Below are positions 1 to 12,100 of a stretch of DNA of 64,000 bases, piece after piece. The stretch is from Progne subis subis. Its lineage: Eukaryota; Chordata; Aves; Passeriformes; Hirundinidae. The notes under the pieces were generated by a model. It worked only from the letters and a program-made list of their open reading frames with translations, was not told where the DNA came from and made no database searches. The stretch spans positions 1,240,001-1,304,000 of the forward strand of contig JAKJHU010000026.1 of the NCBI GenBank assembly GCA_022316685.1, written 5' to 3'. Each line of letters begins with the position of its first letter. Positions within the stretch are counted from its first letter, which is position 1. The translations under genes and the position numbers were made by a program.

Positions 1-2034
1 TCTCATGTCCCCTGGCTTTATCAATGTAAAAAACCTTCTTTATCTGGGTTTGTTTTAATAATGTCTGAAGCAGGTACACTGAAAATGCAGCTCTTCTCTT
101 GGACTGAGGCGATTTGTCCCTATTATTACAGGACTTCTCTTGGTCCCAGATTTTTGGATCAGTGTTGTTTTCTTGTGTGGGATTTACTTGCAGTCAGGCT
201 ACTTGTCTGAACTTCTTTTCCTATCAGTGGAAGGTAATACAATTTGCTGGAGTATGAGTCATCTCCTCCCTCAGTAGATTTCTAAGGCAGATCAGATGAA
301 TCATTTTTCTTGGTGCCTACTTCTCCCTGCTGAAAATAAAGGGAATCTAAGAGGGCAGCTCTGATATATCCCATACATGTTGTAAGTGTCTAAAGCTACT
401 TGAGATGTAACCCACTTCCAGTGTTTGTGGAAAATGTACACAATCCATCAGCACTAATTGGCTTCTGGATGAGATGGAAGCTATGGGTGCACAACCTTCC
501 AGCAGAGGTCTATCCTCCAGTAAGGGAGTCCACGTAATCGCCTTGCCCACAGTCGTGACTTTTGTCTCTTCAATAGGTTTGTTGTGTACCAACAATTGCC
601 CTATGCAGAAAGGCCTCCTGCTAGGTTTCAGGGGAAATAAAAAAGTACCATCAAGTGTATGGCACTTTTCCAGCAAAACCTCTCATGCCTACTCTATTTA
701 ATTGGAAAAATCCTGGCCTGTTTTAGTTGGGGCATTTGCTAACATGTAGGAGCAACAGCAGTAATATCTGACTTAGATATCTGCTGTAACTTTGAACAGC
801 TGAACTTGGGGCACCTGCATGGTACCAAACCAATGCAAAGAATTATGTTGTGGTCTTAATTAAGCAGTAACAGACCATTCAGTAATGTTAATGTACACAC
901 ACAGAGTCAAAAAGACTAATTAATCTGACCTTCAGCTTCCTCCATAATTTATGTTTAAACATTTGAGAATACAGAAAAAGGCAAATACAGCCCTTTAAAA
1001 TGAATCAGATATAAGAATATAGAGTCAGATACAGCCCTTTAAAATTAAAATATGGACTATGTGAACTGAAGAACAAAACTGTAAGACTTCAACCCTTCCT
1101 GTTTGATTCTTAATCAACAGTGGCTCCTAAAGAAAATGTGATCTAATTATCAAAAGAGCTGGAGATTTTCTAAAAGTTTCCTAAGTGTTACAGCTATCAA
1201 TCAAGACATCCTGTTACCAATTCCATTCACAATTATCATTTTGCCGTCAGAACCTCTCTCTTGCAGCTTCTGCTCACAGGGCAGGTGTGCCAGCCCTGAC
1301 CATTCTGTTGGCCTTCACGCAACTCACTCCAGTTTACCAATGTCTTGCACTGGAAACAAAAACTGGAAATATTCAAAATGTGATCTAATGAATATCAGAA
1401 AAAGACATGCAATTATTTTCCTTTGTCAATTGGCTGCAATTTTGCTAACAAAGCCTGGTATGCCAGGACACTGCTGACACATGCTTAGACACAAACATAC
1501 ATTGGTGTACTACCAGACTGTTCTGCTGCACCTCAAGGATCTGCAGGCAAACACTGGTTTTGAGCAAAAAATGGCATCTTTGTCAGACAGTCTTGGATTT
1601 TTTGTGACAAAGTATGTCAAAAATACTTGCTGTGTGATGTCAACCCAAATAAATCAGATGGTCTCCCATTGAGAAAATCTATTGTATAGCACAAGTTCCA
1701 AGTTTATGTTTACTATGCAAGTATAAAATTACTTTGATGCTTCCCCTTTTTCTTTGCCTAAAGGGTAAGATATACCTAAAAAAACCTCTCCCCTAAATAA
1801 AAAAAAAAAAAAAATACTTTTCCACAGGGTGGCCCCTGTGGAAACTGATGGAAACTGGCTAGGAAACTGTTTAAAAGAAGAAACCCAGAAAATACTAGAT
1901 GAGCTTTAATTATCTTAACAGGCCACCTGGCCCTAGGTGCACTAATAACTAAAGCAGAGAAACAGCCTTGCCCTTAACAGCTCACATCTGTGAGTAATAA
2001 AGACAAGTGTGATAAAAGGGGGTGGTGTTGTCCA
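1..2034. other. Non-coding flank, no gene seen
   Basis: Every frame is broken by frequent stops and the longest open stretches are near 110 codons without coding-like composition. The segment is AT-rich and contains a short A-run near 1,798-1,814 followed by a perfect hairpin listed separately. I see no CR1, LTR, tRNA or exon with matching splice signals here. Confidence 0.6.
1819..1844. repeat. Perfect 11-bp inverted repeat (hairpin)
   Basis: The arms TTTCCACAGGG (1,819-1,829) and CCCTGTGGAAA (1,834-1,844) are exact reverse complements separated by the tetranucleotide TGGC. It follows directly after an A-run and could fold as a GC-rich stem-loop in RNA or single-stranded DNA. No function can be assigned, and short perfect hairpins also arise by chance in 64 kb. 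Confidence 0.6.
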
Positions 2035-2415
2035 ATCTTCTCCTCTCTCTGTTATGGAATAAGAAGAGCAACTTGGAAATGAAAGGTAAGAATCTCTTGT
2101 CTTTATCTTGTCAAGTACAAAGAGCTGCCTGAAAATAGAAGGTAAGAAACTTGGACCTTTCTTCCTTCTCTTGCTGAGGACAAAGAGCAGCCTGGAAATT
2201 GAAGGTAAGAAACTTCCTCCTCTCCTCTTTCTCTTGATGAGTATGAAGAGCAGTCTCAATATTGAAGGTAAGTAACTTGCCCCTTTCCTCTCCTCTTCTC
2301 GACTACAAAGAGTAGCCTAGAAACTGAAGGTAAGAAACTTGGACCTCTCCTTCCCTCTTGTCAAGTACAAAGAGCAGTCCAGAAATGGAAGGTAAGAAAG
2401 TTGCACCTCTCTTCC
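2035..2415. repeat. Minisatellite, six copies of a ~62-bp unit with splice-donor-like core
   Basis: Six diverged tandem copies are visible, each with a purine-rich half (consensus like ACAAAGAGCAGCCTGGAAA then TGAAGGTAAGAAACTT) and a pyrimidine-rich half rich in CTCTCCT. The GGTAAG cores start at 2,085, 2,141, 2,204, 2,267, 2,329 and 2,391, giving spacings of 56, 63, 63, 62 and 62 bp. Copies are contiguous with no unique spacers, so it is not a CRISPR array. Each unit looks like a miniature exon: a pyrimidine tract, then an AG, then about 25-35 bases, then a strong GTAAGA donor. Whether any is spliced cannot be told from the sequence. Confidence 0.85.
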
Positions 2416-3319
2416 CTTCCCCGTATTTGGGAAAGCAAATAATGTACAAACTATATTCTGAGGCTGCTGCACTCCCACAAAGGGAACTTTGTTTGGCTCT
2501 GTGGATGTATGCAAGACCTCTTGCTGCTCTGCTGCTAGCACACTGCCATCACTGAGCCCACATTTCCAGTGAACCGTAGCCCAACCCTCCCACAGAGAAA
2601 GAAGTTAGAAGACCTCACACTGGGAGTGCACAGAGAGCAGCTGTACACAAAACTCTAAAGAGAATGTTAACTGGAGCCTCATAGTCCATTATTTGAAAAA
2701 GACAGTGTGAATCAGCCTGTGTGCTCCTGAAGTGATGCTCCAGAAGCAATTCTTCAGCAAATAAATACCATGCTCCCCAAAGGCACTGGTGCATTGCCTT
2801 ACTGTGCTCAGAAGAGTGAGCCTGTTTCTTCAAACGCTCACTTCCATATGGCATTGTCTTATCCAGAGCAGTACCAGAAATAACCAACAAAAGCCTGAGG
2901 CTAAAGGAAGAGCCTCTTGCTAAAAAATGCACCATGCTGTATGTCTCTCAAGTGCATATTTGCGAGTGGTTTGATTTTTAGGAGGTGTGAGTGTGTGTCA
3001 GATTTCATACAGGGGACTGACTGCAGGATGTTCTGCTCTTTGGAAAACAAGACACACATTATATATACATATCTACGTCTCTACACAGACATACATACAT
3101 AGGAGTCTAATTCTATGCTTCCGGGTGCAAATATTTTGACTTGTGTCTTTTGTATCCACATATCCCATAACATGTATCTACATAACACAGGTAGGCTAAA
3201 TAAACCTGTGGTGCTGCTAATAGCCCAAAGGTGTTATTTCCCATATAACAGACATTATTTTCCACTCCATATAGAATGCCTGCCCTCAATCCAGCGCTTA
3301 CTTTGTGTTTGTGCCGCAG

Positions 3320-3411
3320 TGAATCTATCTCACAAGGCTGAGGATGGGCACCACGCCATCCTGACAGATGGGTCTGATGGCCAGGAGACCGTGTATGTGC
3401 ATCCAGTGTGG
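3320..3411 (+). other. Candidate internal exon (unidentified, coding-like)
   Basis: A pyrimidine-rich stretch ending GTGCCGCAG is followed by 92 bases and then a donor TGG|GTGAGA. Read from the third base, the segment is open for 30 codons and encodes a peptide beginning NLSHKAEDGHHAI and ending ETVYVHPVW, with many G/C third positions, unlike the AT-rich surroundings. The upstream exon would have to end in phase 1 and the segment itself ends on a codon boundary. I do not recognise the peptide. It could be an exon of an upstream plus-strand gene, a relic exon, or a chance pseudoexon. No partner exons were found nearby, which keeps confidence low. Confidence 0.3.
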
Positions 3412-4341
3412 GTGAGACTGAGGAGAGCCTTTGCCAGGGAGATTTAAACAGCTTTCTGTTTTGGCTGTACCTACTGCAAGGAGAAGGGTGTGGGCTTGTG
3501 TTACGTGAGGTCTATGCGAGTGCAGGGATTGGAGAGGGAGTGTCATGTGCGTAAAGAATATACACTCAAGTAGCTACAAATCAAAGACGTACAGTAAGAA
3601 AAAGTAAGGTGGTGTTATGGAACTCCACACCCCTCTAACTCCCCTTTGGAAGACCAAGCACAACTCGTCATGACAAGTTCATTTGTCTGAACACGTGGGC
3701 AAGGCTGCAGAAACCTGTTGCACAGGCTTTCTTCCTGTCCCGGAGGCACATAATATTTGGTAAAGCAAAGGCCTAACTTTCAAGTCACAAGAAGACACTG
3801 CTCTTCTTTATGGTGTAAAAATCGGCTCAATGAAGGAACAAGTCCTTTTTGTACAAAGAATGTGAATTTAGTTTGTATCTTTTTAAAAGACCATTAAATG
3901 CCCTGTGAACAATTTGACAATTGAATAAGTAGAAGTTAAAGTACTGCTTTTAAAAATTATCCCCTTATAGAATTTGCATCTTTAGGTCAGGTCTGTGTGT
4001 TTGTAGTGGCCTGAAGAGAAACACTGTACAAGCTGAATTTATTCAGCACTCTAAAAAGTTGAAGCACAATCAGTGTAATTTTCTTCATAGTCATGTGTTT
4101 TATTCATACTGAGAAAAATCTACATAAAAATAAAGTCTTCCATATAAAAACAGTCAAGTGGTACTTCAACGGTCAGCTTGAACTACTTTTCAGTTAAAAT
4201 TTAAGCAATGATCATGAGATTTTGCACAGTATATGGAGTGACCAGTGAAATAGAAGAAACATACTTCAGTATAACACACCCCTTTTTAAAAACATTTAGC
4301 TGCCTAGCAAACCAAGTGAACCTAGCAAAAAATGTATACAG

Positions 4342-4366
4342 AAAAAAAAAAAAAAAAAAAAAAAAA
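4342..4366. repeat. A25 homopolymer
   Basis: An uninterrupted run of 25 A residues. It is responsible for the lysine-rich and phenylalanine-rich spurious frames around it. No retrocopy body was recognised to its left. Confidence 0.9.
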
Positions 4367-6743
4367 GAGGGAAAGCATAGCCATATTCAGATGAATAAAA
4401 TACATGAGGAAAGTGATAGAAGTCCTTCCTATACACAACCTTAAGTGCCAGGTAGAGCAGGGGAACTGGGAAGCACCAAAAAAATTGGTCGAAGGTGCTG
4501 TTGTCAGTTTTAAAAATATCCACTAGGTTTTCTTTTAAATGAAAAAGTTAGATGCCTGTCTTTACAGACATTAAAGGCAATTTTGTTATCATGTTTCCTA
4601 GGATGGGTGTTTTCCTCTAACCCTGGTGATCACCTAAAAAGCTGATACTTTCAAAGGAGCATCCTTCCACAATGAGTGGATCAGCAATGAAACTGTTCTG
4701 GCCCCCTCCTCCTCCCACTACAAGGGCTCATGTTTTTAGGACTGATGTGCTAAATCTTAATTACTTAGTAAGAGTAATAATTTTAAAAATAACAAAAGAA
4801 AAATAAATTCTAAGCTAGCTGCAAGCCACCATGTTGAAAATGGCAATTAATTACACTGGCAGCATGGGAAATCAAGGAGCAGTAAGTCAGCTTCCTTCCT
4901 GCTCCAGATTTTTCAGTAGTTTTTATTGTGTTTTGTTTACTGAATTAACTCTTGAGAACAGTGAAAACAGGGGAGTTTTTGGAATGCACTCAGTATTAAA
5001 GAATTCAGCCACAATGCAAACATGTCGCAGCAACAAATTTGGGCTTGTGCTTAGCCTGAAGGTGTAAGAAAAGGGCAAAGGTGACCTAGAGAAACTATAT
5101 GCCTCCCTGTTTGGTGTATTGATGTAGCCACAAACACAAGCTATCCTGTGCCTCAAGGGCTGTTTTGGCATCTGTGGACAGCTGAGATATTTACACATAT
5201 TTTGCATTGTTGCTCCCTGCATTGTGAGGCATGGAGCTGCCACCGGAGTACTCCAGATGCACTTATTCCTTGTAGAGTAAATTCTGTCAGAAGTTGATCC
5301 TTATGGCTATATTCCGCAGCTTCATCACAGCACTGCGGTCACGTGTGGGTGTGTGTGCCCATGTACTTTTAAAATCTAAATGTACTTCATAACTTTTTGA
5401 TACCTGAAAAACATAGTCATTTTACTTCTCAGAGTTTCTGAAGACCTCTAAGTTCAGGAATATACTATATTATTATCCAGATGATATCAATACATTAATA
5501 TCCTGCCTTCTGCCATCCGAGATATTTTTCATTTGGTCTTTGGAGCCATTTTATTATAAACTCAATTCATCAAATAAAAAGTGATCCTCTCCATGTACCC
5601 CTCCAAATTCTTAGTGTTCTTTTAAAAGAAGAAAGACACAATCTAAAAAGTGTTGCATTTTAAGTATACTAAGTGTAGTGCCTTATGAGTAATACTGTCT
5701 AATATAGACACTTCAGATATATAAAAATTACTTGAAATGTTAATGTTTAGCTATATATTATCACTCAAATGATAAACGAATGGTTACATTGGGAGAAAGA
5801 AATAAGAATATATTTCCAATCAAAATCAACCACACAGGCCAAATGATTGTACCATTTAAAGAATCATGTAAATTGCTTTTCTCTTTACCTGAACATGTTC
5901 TGCAGATTATAAAGCACGCATGTTAAGAACAAGACAGTGGTGTAATTCTTTGATGTTTAATTTAAACCGTCATATGTAATTCCTAGAATATATTGCATTA
6001 TTCAATAAATTTTACTTTAAGGTACTGCTTTTTATAATGGAATTTAAAAAGAAAAAAAAAAAAACCCTCAGATTTTTTTAAAATATCAGTGTGAGTCCAG
6101 TACATTCTTGCTATCAAGAAGAACCTCATTAGTAAGGTGCATTCTTGGACTTTCACAGGCCTAAAAATACTCTGATTTAAAGGATAGGCAAATTGGCATC
6201 CTGTGAAATAAAAAGTTACAAAATTTGCCTGGTAGAATAAAAATAATTTTCAAGCTGCAGGGGGGTCTACAGCATTGTCTTTGCAAGTCTTTTTCCCTCT
6301 TCCTAAAAAGCAACCTTGCAGTTCCTTTATGCTGTTCTCCAGAATCTTCGTTTCAATGTTTGTTTTTATATGTAGGCAAATAAGCCCTTTCTTATGTGAC
6401 GTATTTTTAATAGGCTGCATACTGAACAAGAAATGCTTTCATTGCTGGTTGAATTGCAGTGGAAGCCCCCAAAATGTAACCAGAATTAGACATTGGTCAT
6501 GGGTGCATCAGCACATTCCCCCTCTCCTGTCCCAGGGATGTGCTTGGGGGAATTCTGGAAATCAAATTAGAGCAGCTCGTAGGATTGGGGTTTTTTGTTG
6601 TGAGCAGTAAAGTAGACTTCATCTCCTGAGCTGATTTTAAGAGATTAAAAAATTAATATTTTTTAAGGGAAATCTTTCATATGTTTTCAAATCTGGATTT
6701 TTAAAAATCTTTTTCATTGTAGTGTCTGAAAACAAAGTTGAAC

Positions 6744-6786
6744 AAAATGCTAAGATAAGAGAAAAAATGCTAAGATAAGAGAAAAA
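6744..6786. repeat. 20-bp direct tandem duplication
   Basis: The motif AAATGCTAAGATAAGAGAAA occurs twice back to back. It looks like a recent small duplication and has no recognisable function. Confidence 0.8.
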
Positions 6787-7767
6787 AGTGTCAGAAACTG
6801 GGAACTGAGTGATGTCATACTGTAGTATAGCTGTATAAATTGAGGAAAATAAGAATAGTATTTGTGTGCATTTAACATTTAACTGTGTTTCAAAAAACTA
6901 TTTTATTTTTTGGAAAAAAATTGCTTCTTCTTTACATTCAGAACTCATCTTTATTCTTCTTCTCTGCCCAACAGTAAAAGAAATGGGTTTTTTTAGAAGA
7001 TAATCTGTTATATAAAAGTAAGAGAGGAAGGAAACTGGAGTTAGAATAAAAGTGAACATTATAACTTCAGGAGAATTTATAAAAACAGATGTATTTATTT
7101 TCATGTTTTGTTTTGTAAGTATCCCATACATTTATATTAATAAAAGGCGAACTCAACAATTGAACTTGTTCATAATTTTTATTCTGCTACTCATTTAGTC
7201 ATCTCTAGTTGCCATTTCCTGAAAAGACGTTGCATGTCAATTAAGAACAGTAGTAATTTCTGGTGGAGTGGAATAATTTGTAACAGGAGCAAAATTTAAA
7301 ATACTATACTAAAAGTATCAAAATTCATAAGATACCAGATTGGTACCTCAGTCTTATCAGTAGGCTCACTGTGTAGTAAAGCCGAATCTCACTATAAAAT
7401 CAGAAAGTATGTAAACAATCCTGAAATAGTGAAAAATTTAATAAAGATATCTCATCAGCAGACTGATAAGAGTGGGAGTAATGTTATGCAAATTAAGCTC
7501 ACAGTTCTTCTACATCAAAGAAACTATCAAAGCCAAATCAGAGAGGAAGGAACCACTACCATCTGCAATTCAGATCACCACTTCTGGTCCCATCATTAAA
7601 CTTAAGAAACTTTGGGAGCATCCTACTATTAATTCTTAGCGTTATTACCTATTTTGGCTCTCATGCTAGAAGTTACTGAGAGCTTCTTAAGACTAGGATG
7701 TGCTTTTTAAAATGGCAAGACCATCCCTTTCTGGAACTGTAAAGGAGAATGGATGCTGGCAGCTCAC

Positions 7768-7800
7768 TTTTCTTTTTCCTTTTCGCTTGCCAGGTAAGAA
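7768..7800 (+). promoter_or_regulatory. Recursive-splice-like site (zero-length exon motif)
   Basis: A long pyrimidine tract (7,768-7,788, mostly T and C) runs into TTGCCAG immediately followed by GTAAGAA, so a good 3' splice site abuts a good 5' splice site at 7,793/7,794. This juxtaposition is the signature of recursive splice sites in long introns. It would only be functional if a plus-strand transcript crosses this region, and no such gene is demonstrated here because the CpG-island gene starts downstream at about 23.6 kb. Confidence 0.3.
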
Positions 7801-9070
7801 CAGATAATTCTTACAGTATCTTTTAAGTTCATGCCCAAGCACGGCAGCATCTACACAGCCATGTCCTCTGCCATGAAGCTGCCCAGAAGTGCTATCACAT
7901 AGCAGAGCCTTCCTGCAAACACTAAACTTGTGGAAAACAAGAGCTTAGTCCACATCATGGAGGTGAAGTATCTTATGCCTCATAAAGCACCTGAAGAAGA
8001 TCGGCTGCAGAAGGATGGGAATCTAGCTGGGAAATGAATACTTGATCAAGACCACACAATTTGTGTGCTTGTAGGGTTTGACACTAGCTTCCAAGTTCCG
8101 CCCCCCACCGCATTTTATTTCCATATGGGCAGTGCTGTGCTTCACAGGAACTGTGAAAAGAAGACAGCTTTTCATTCTGGAAGGATCCCTCATGTCAGCT
8201 GTCTAGGTAGCTATATTGAGAAAGCAGTTCTTTACTACAAGAGGAATAAGGATTTGCTTGTCAGAATGTTTCTATTTCAAAATGAGACTCTCTGAGCTTT
8301 TCCCTGTTGGCATTAATTGGTTAGTGATATTGCACCCACACAAGACTAACGTAAGGAAGCCTTTATCCTGAATTTTTATGTTAATAGTGGCTCTCCTGTG
8401 GCCATGAAAGAAAGTGTTGATTTATGTGTTCTGCAGCAAGGTCTCAATGATGTCAATAAAAAGATAACTAAAAGTGCAAGATCCATCTCTGGCATTTTTA
8501 GCTATCTAGTAGAAATTGCCTCTTCCTGAAATTTTTATGTGCCCATTTGATCTATACCTTATCAAATGTCATCTACCTCTATTATGATTCAGATATCATT
8601 AATTAAAAGCTAAGCAAGGAGCATATTCTGAAAGCTGCTAACTCAGCAATGTTCAAATATTGATAGTAATCTGTGAACAAGATCAACTCTTTACATGGTG
8701 TTCTTGTGAAGCAAAGAAGAGGCAGCAAAGGGAGATTCTTACGTATGTATCAGTACTTAGATTAATTTTGGACCTCTTTAGACATCCTTTTGCAGCCTAC
8801 TCTCGAATATGGCAGCTTACTAGAGAAAGCAAAAAGTGTCCATGTAGCTGCTATGGTGTCTCCTAACACATCATCCCCTCAGTGCCTCAAGAGGAGATAA
8901 CCCACAGACCCTTCTTCAGCCTCTCTTCTCTGTAGAAGACAAGAGTCCCTGAAGATTAGTGGCTTTTAGGTTCTTCAGGATCACAAATCATCAAAAGGTG
9001 GTCTGGAGGGGAAAAAAGTTGAACAGTAAAAAATCTGAAAATACTGTTCTTGGATTCCCAAGCAATCAGA

Positions 9071-9071
<1 letters not shown>

Positions 9072-9113
<42 letters not shown>
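9072..9113. repeat. A42 homopolymer
   Basis: Forty-two consecutive A residues. It may be the tail of an old plus-strand retroposed copy, but the sequence to its left is not recognisable and no target-site duplication was found. Confidence 0.9.
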
Positions 9114-9116
<3 letters not shown>

Positions 9117-12100
9117 GAGTATTAAAGTGACATATAAATTTTTAACTAATTTAATTTGGTTGTAAGTGAAGGCAGTATAATATCTTCATAACCTTGTCTG
9201 TGGACTAAAAAACCAAATGAAAACAAGACAAAACAAAACATGATCTTTCACTTTACAAAGGTCAAAGAGCCATGGGCTAGAGGGCATGGACACACAACCC
9301 ACACAGATGGTTTTTTGGCTGTGAAGTTTATATGCAGCTTAGAAGGTTTCTTCCTTCATAAGATTTAGGCAGAGGGTCTGGTAGCACACATACAGTTGAT
9401 GGAAAACAGTTCCTCCCCAAGTACTCAACAGTTAAGAAAGAAAATAAACAGCACAGCTCACTGTGAAGCTGATCTAGAAGAGCATTAATGTTAGAAATGG
9501 ACTTTGACAGCACCTAAATGTACACTATCTGAATTTACTGATAGCCAAAGCTTGATGTTTCAAAGCTCTGATCGAAAGCTTTGATCTCCTGTAAGGGTAT
9601 AATTGATTCTCATAAGCTATCTAAATACTTAGATACTTTATTTTTGTTGTTGCAGACGAATACAAACACAAATGTCTACTGAAATATTAATTTGTTTAAC
9701 ATTAATGAAAACACACTCAGTCACGTACTGGTTCTAAGGTGACAAGCTTTCTAAAGCTAGCTAATCTGAAAAATTCTATAACAGGGAAAGATTATGTGTC
9801 TGTTGAAGTATTCGACAGTTTCTATAGGAATAGCTATATCACTGTATATTTTATAGTGATAATGTTAAATCAATATACAACCATTAAAATGTCATTAATC
9901 TTTTCATAGCCATGGTTGTTCTAGATTAAAAGAAGTCATTTTACTGTAGTTAAAACTCGTTACAAAGCAATGTAAAAAAAATTTCTATGAAAGGAATCAT
10001 GCTGATATAAAAAATTACTATATAAATGGAGGTTAGTACATGCAGTATTATTTTCCATGCAAAAAAATTCTCAGATAAATTCATTGAAAGGAGAGAAGAA
10101 GCAAGTCACAGAGTAAAGAGAAGTTAGAAAAGATAAAAAGAGAAGAGATAGGACAAGAGGAGTTATTGTTCTACTTCTGTTGCACTCTGATGTAATTTGA
10201 AGGAGAAAAGGCACCATACTAAGACCACTGCTACGTACTCAATTTCTTTGCAATTTGAAAGGGAGACGCAAGTGAATTGTAAATATTCATAAGTTACTTA
10301 CACTAATGCATGTGCATTTTAATGATGCATTTCATTCTGTAAGATCAGCCTGGAGGTACCTTCAGAGGTCATTCAATTTAGGACACACTCCCAAGGAACC
10401 AAATCTCTATTACTTGTTGAATCTTTTCCAAAACTTTTTATGGTTATATAAGTACAGATCTGTGTCCACACTTCTAATTAAATTAGTTCTTTTTATTGTT
10501 TTATTTATTTGTATGGTTTCTTACTTACTTGTATGGTATTATCATATCAGAACTAAAAAAAATCACTAAAAACTGAACTTAACAAAAATTTTATTTCTTC
10601 ACCAAGCGGAATGTAATAAATCGCCATTTTTGTGCAACTCTAAGAAAAGGATATTATAAATTGGCAATAACTGTATTTCTGTTACATGAACTTTTTAGAT
10701 TGACTACAAATCACAGTTTAATACTGTATATATAGGAATGCATGTAAAAATTTAAGACCATTTATATGAGATATACATGAGAATGATAACTGGAACCAAA
10801 GTCAAAGTTTATTCTGGTAAATGGCATGGGGAGAGTAAGGAAGTCTCATACCTCTACACTTTTCTCTAATGCAAAAGGGGAAAAAATAACCTATTTAATT
10901 AAAAGCAGTATGTTCAAACCAATCACAAGAAAGAACTTATGGACTGCATAACATTTTGTAGCCATGATTTTCTAAATACATAACAGAAAGTCAAGTTCTA
11001 ATGAGAAGAAAGTCTTTTTGAGCCAACTACTGTTGCTAGCAAAAATCTACTTCATCTTGTTTGAGGAATGCGTCTGTCTAAAACCTTGCCTGGCTTTTCC
11101 AGTTGTACCAGCTCATCTGATCAAAGATACAACCTTTTCCTACTTAGTTTTTCAATTAACTTTTATCACATGCAGACACAATAGTCACAATGCATATTTA
11201 TGTTAAAGGATAGCAATATTTGTGGTTTAGGGTTTATGGTAGCAGTATGAGGCCAGAATGAAACTTCCAAAATAGGTAAAACTATTATTTGGTATCTGTG
11301 TAGCATTTGGCCTTTCCTGCACTCTGAAACAAGATGGGACTACATTTCAGGTCAGCATTTTCTTTTTAAGGCACATGTCTTGTGTTTGGTGAACAGAAAA
11401 TAAACCTTCCATTGCAAATGTACCGCTCACAATTTCACATGAAAGGCATCAGTCACGGACACAGCACACACAATTCCATCATTTATAACTGTTCATTCTA
11501 TAGAAATCATGGATATAGTTAGTTGCATATTCATCCCAGCACTGCAAACTACCCTTTCTCCCTACTTTTTTTCCCATTCACTTCTTAAATTCTCTCTAAG
11601 TGTGTTGTGAAAAGCCTTCCAACAGCCTTCTGAGGCAGTTCTGCATCTTTGCTGCTGGTCCTCAGATTCAGCTGCCACCACAGTTGTCCACTGGCAACGC
11701 TTTCAGGAGTAGTTTTGTTTTGTCTATTCATAGTGCTCTGATTGGCCTTGTTCACAAAGCCTCAGTATTAATAAAAGCAAAATTTCCTTCCTTGGGATGT
11801 TTGCAGTACTCATTTTTATCATAAGGTAGTTTATAAAGTGATCTAATATAATGTAAAAAGCTTATGATATGTGAAGATATTAGTCTCAGATGCACTGAAA
11901 TATTAATAATCTTAGATAAATGAAAATATTAATATTTAAGATGTAACTATTTTCTGAACATCATTTAGAAACAAAAGCACTGCTGATGAATCAATGCAAC
12001 AAAAAAAAAAGTTTCTAAATGTACTACAATGAACAAATATGCTTCATAGATGAATGATGAAGGAGTTCATTTCATCATATATGTAAAAGGAGAAGACTAG

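Larger units (their letters stand above)
2416..9071. other. Non-coding flank, mostly unique AT-rich DNA
   Basis: Apart from the candidate exon at 3,320, the A-run at 4,342, the small duplication at 6,744 and the recursive-splice-like site at 7,793, I see no gene, LTR or CR1 copy. Open frames here are short and lack support from splice signals or composition. Confidence 0.5.

Noticed and set aside
2035..2415. CRISPR array
   Set aside because: The copies are contiguous and diverged with no unique spacers, and the genome is vertebrate.
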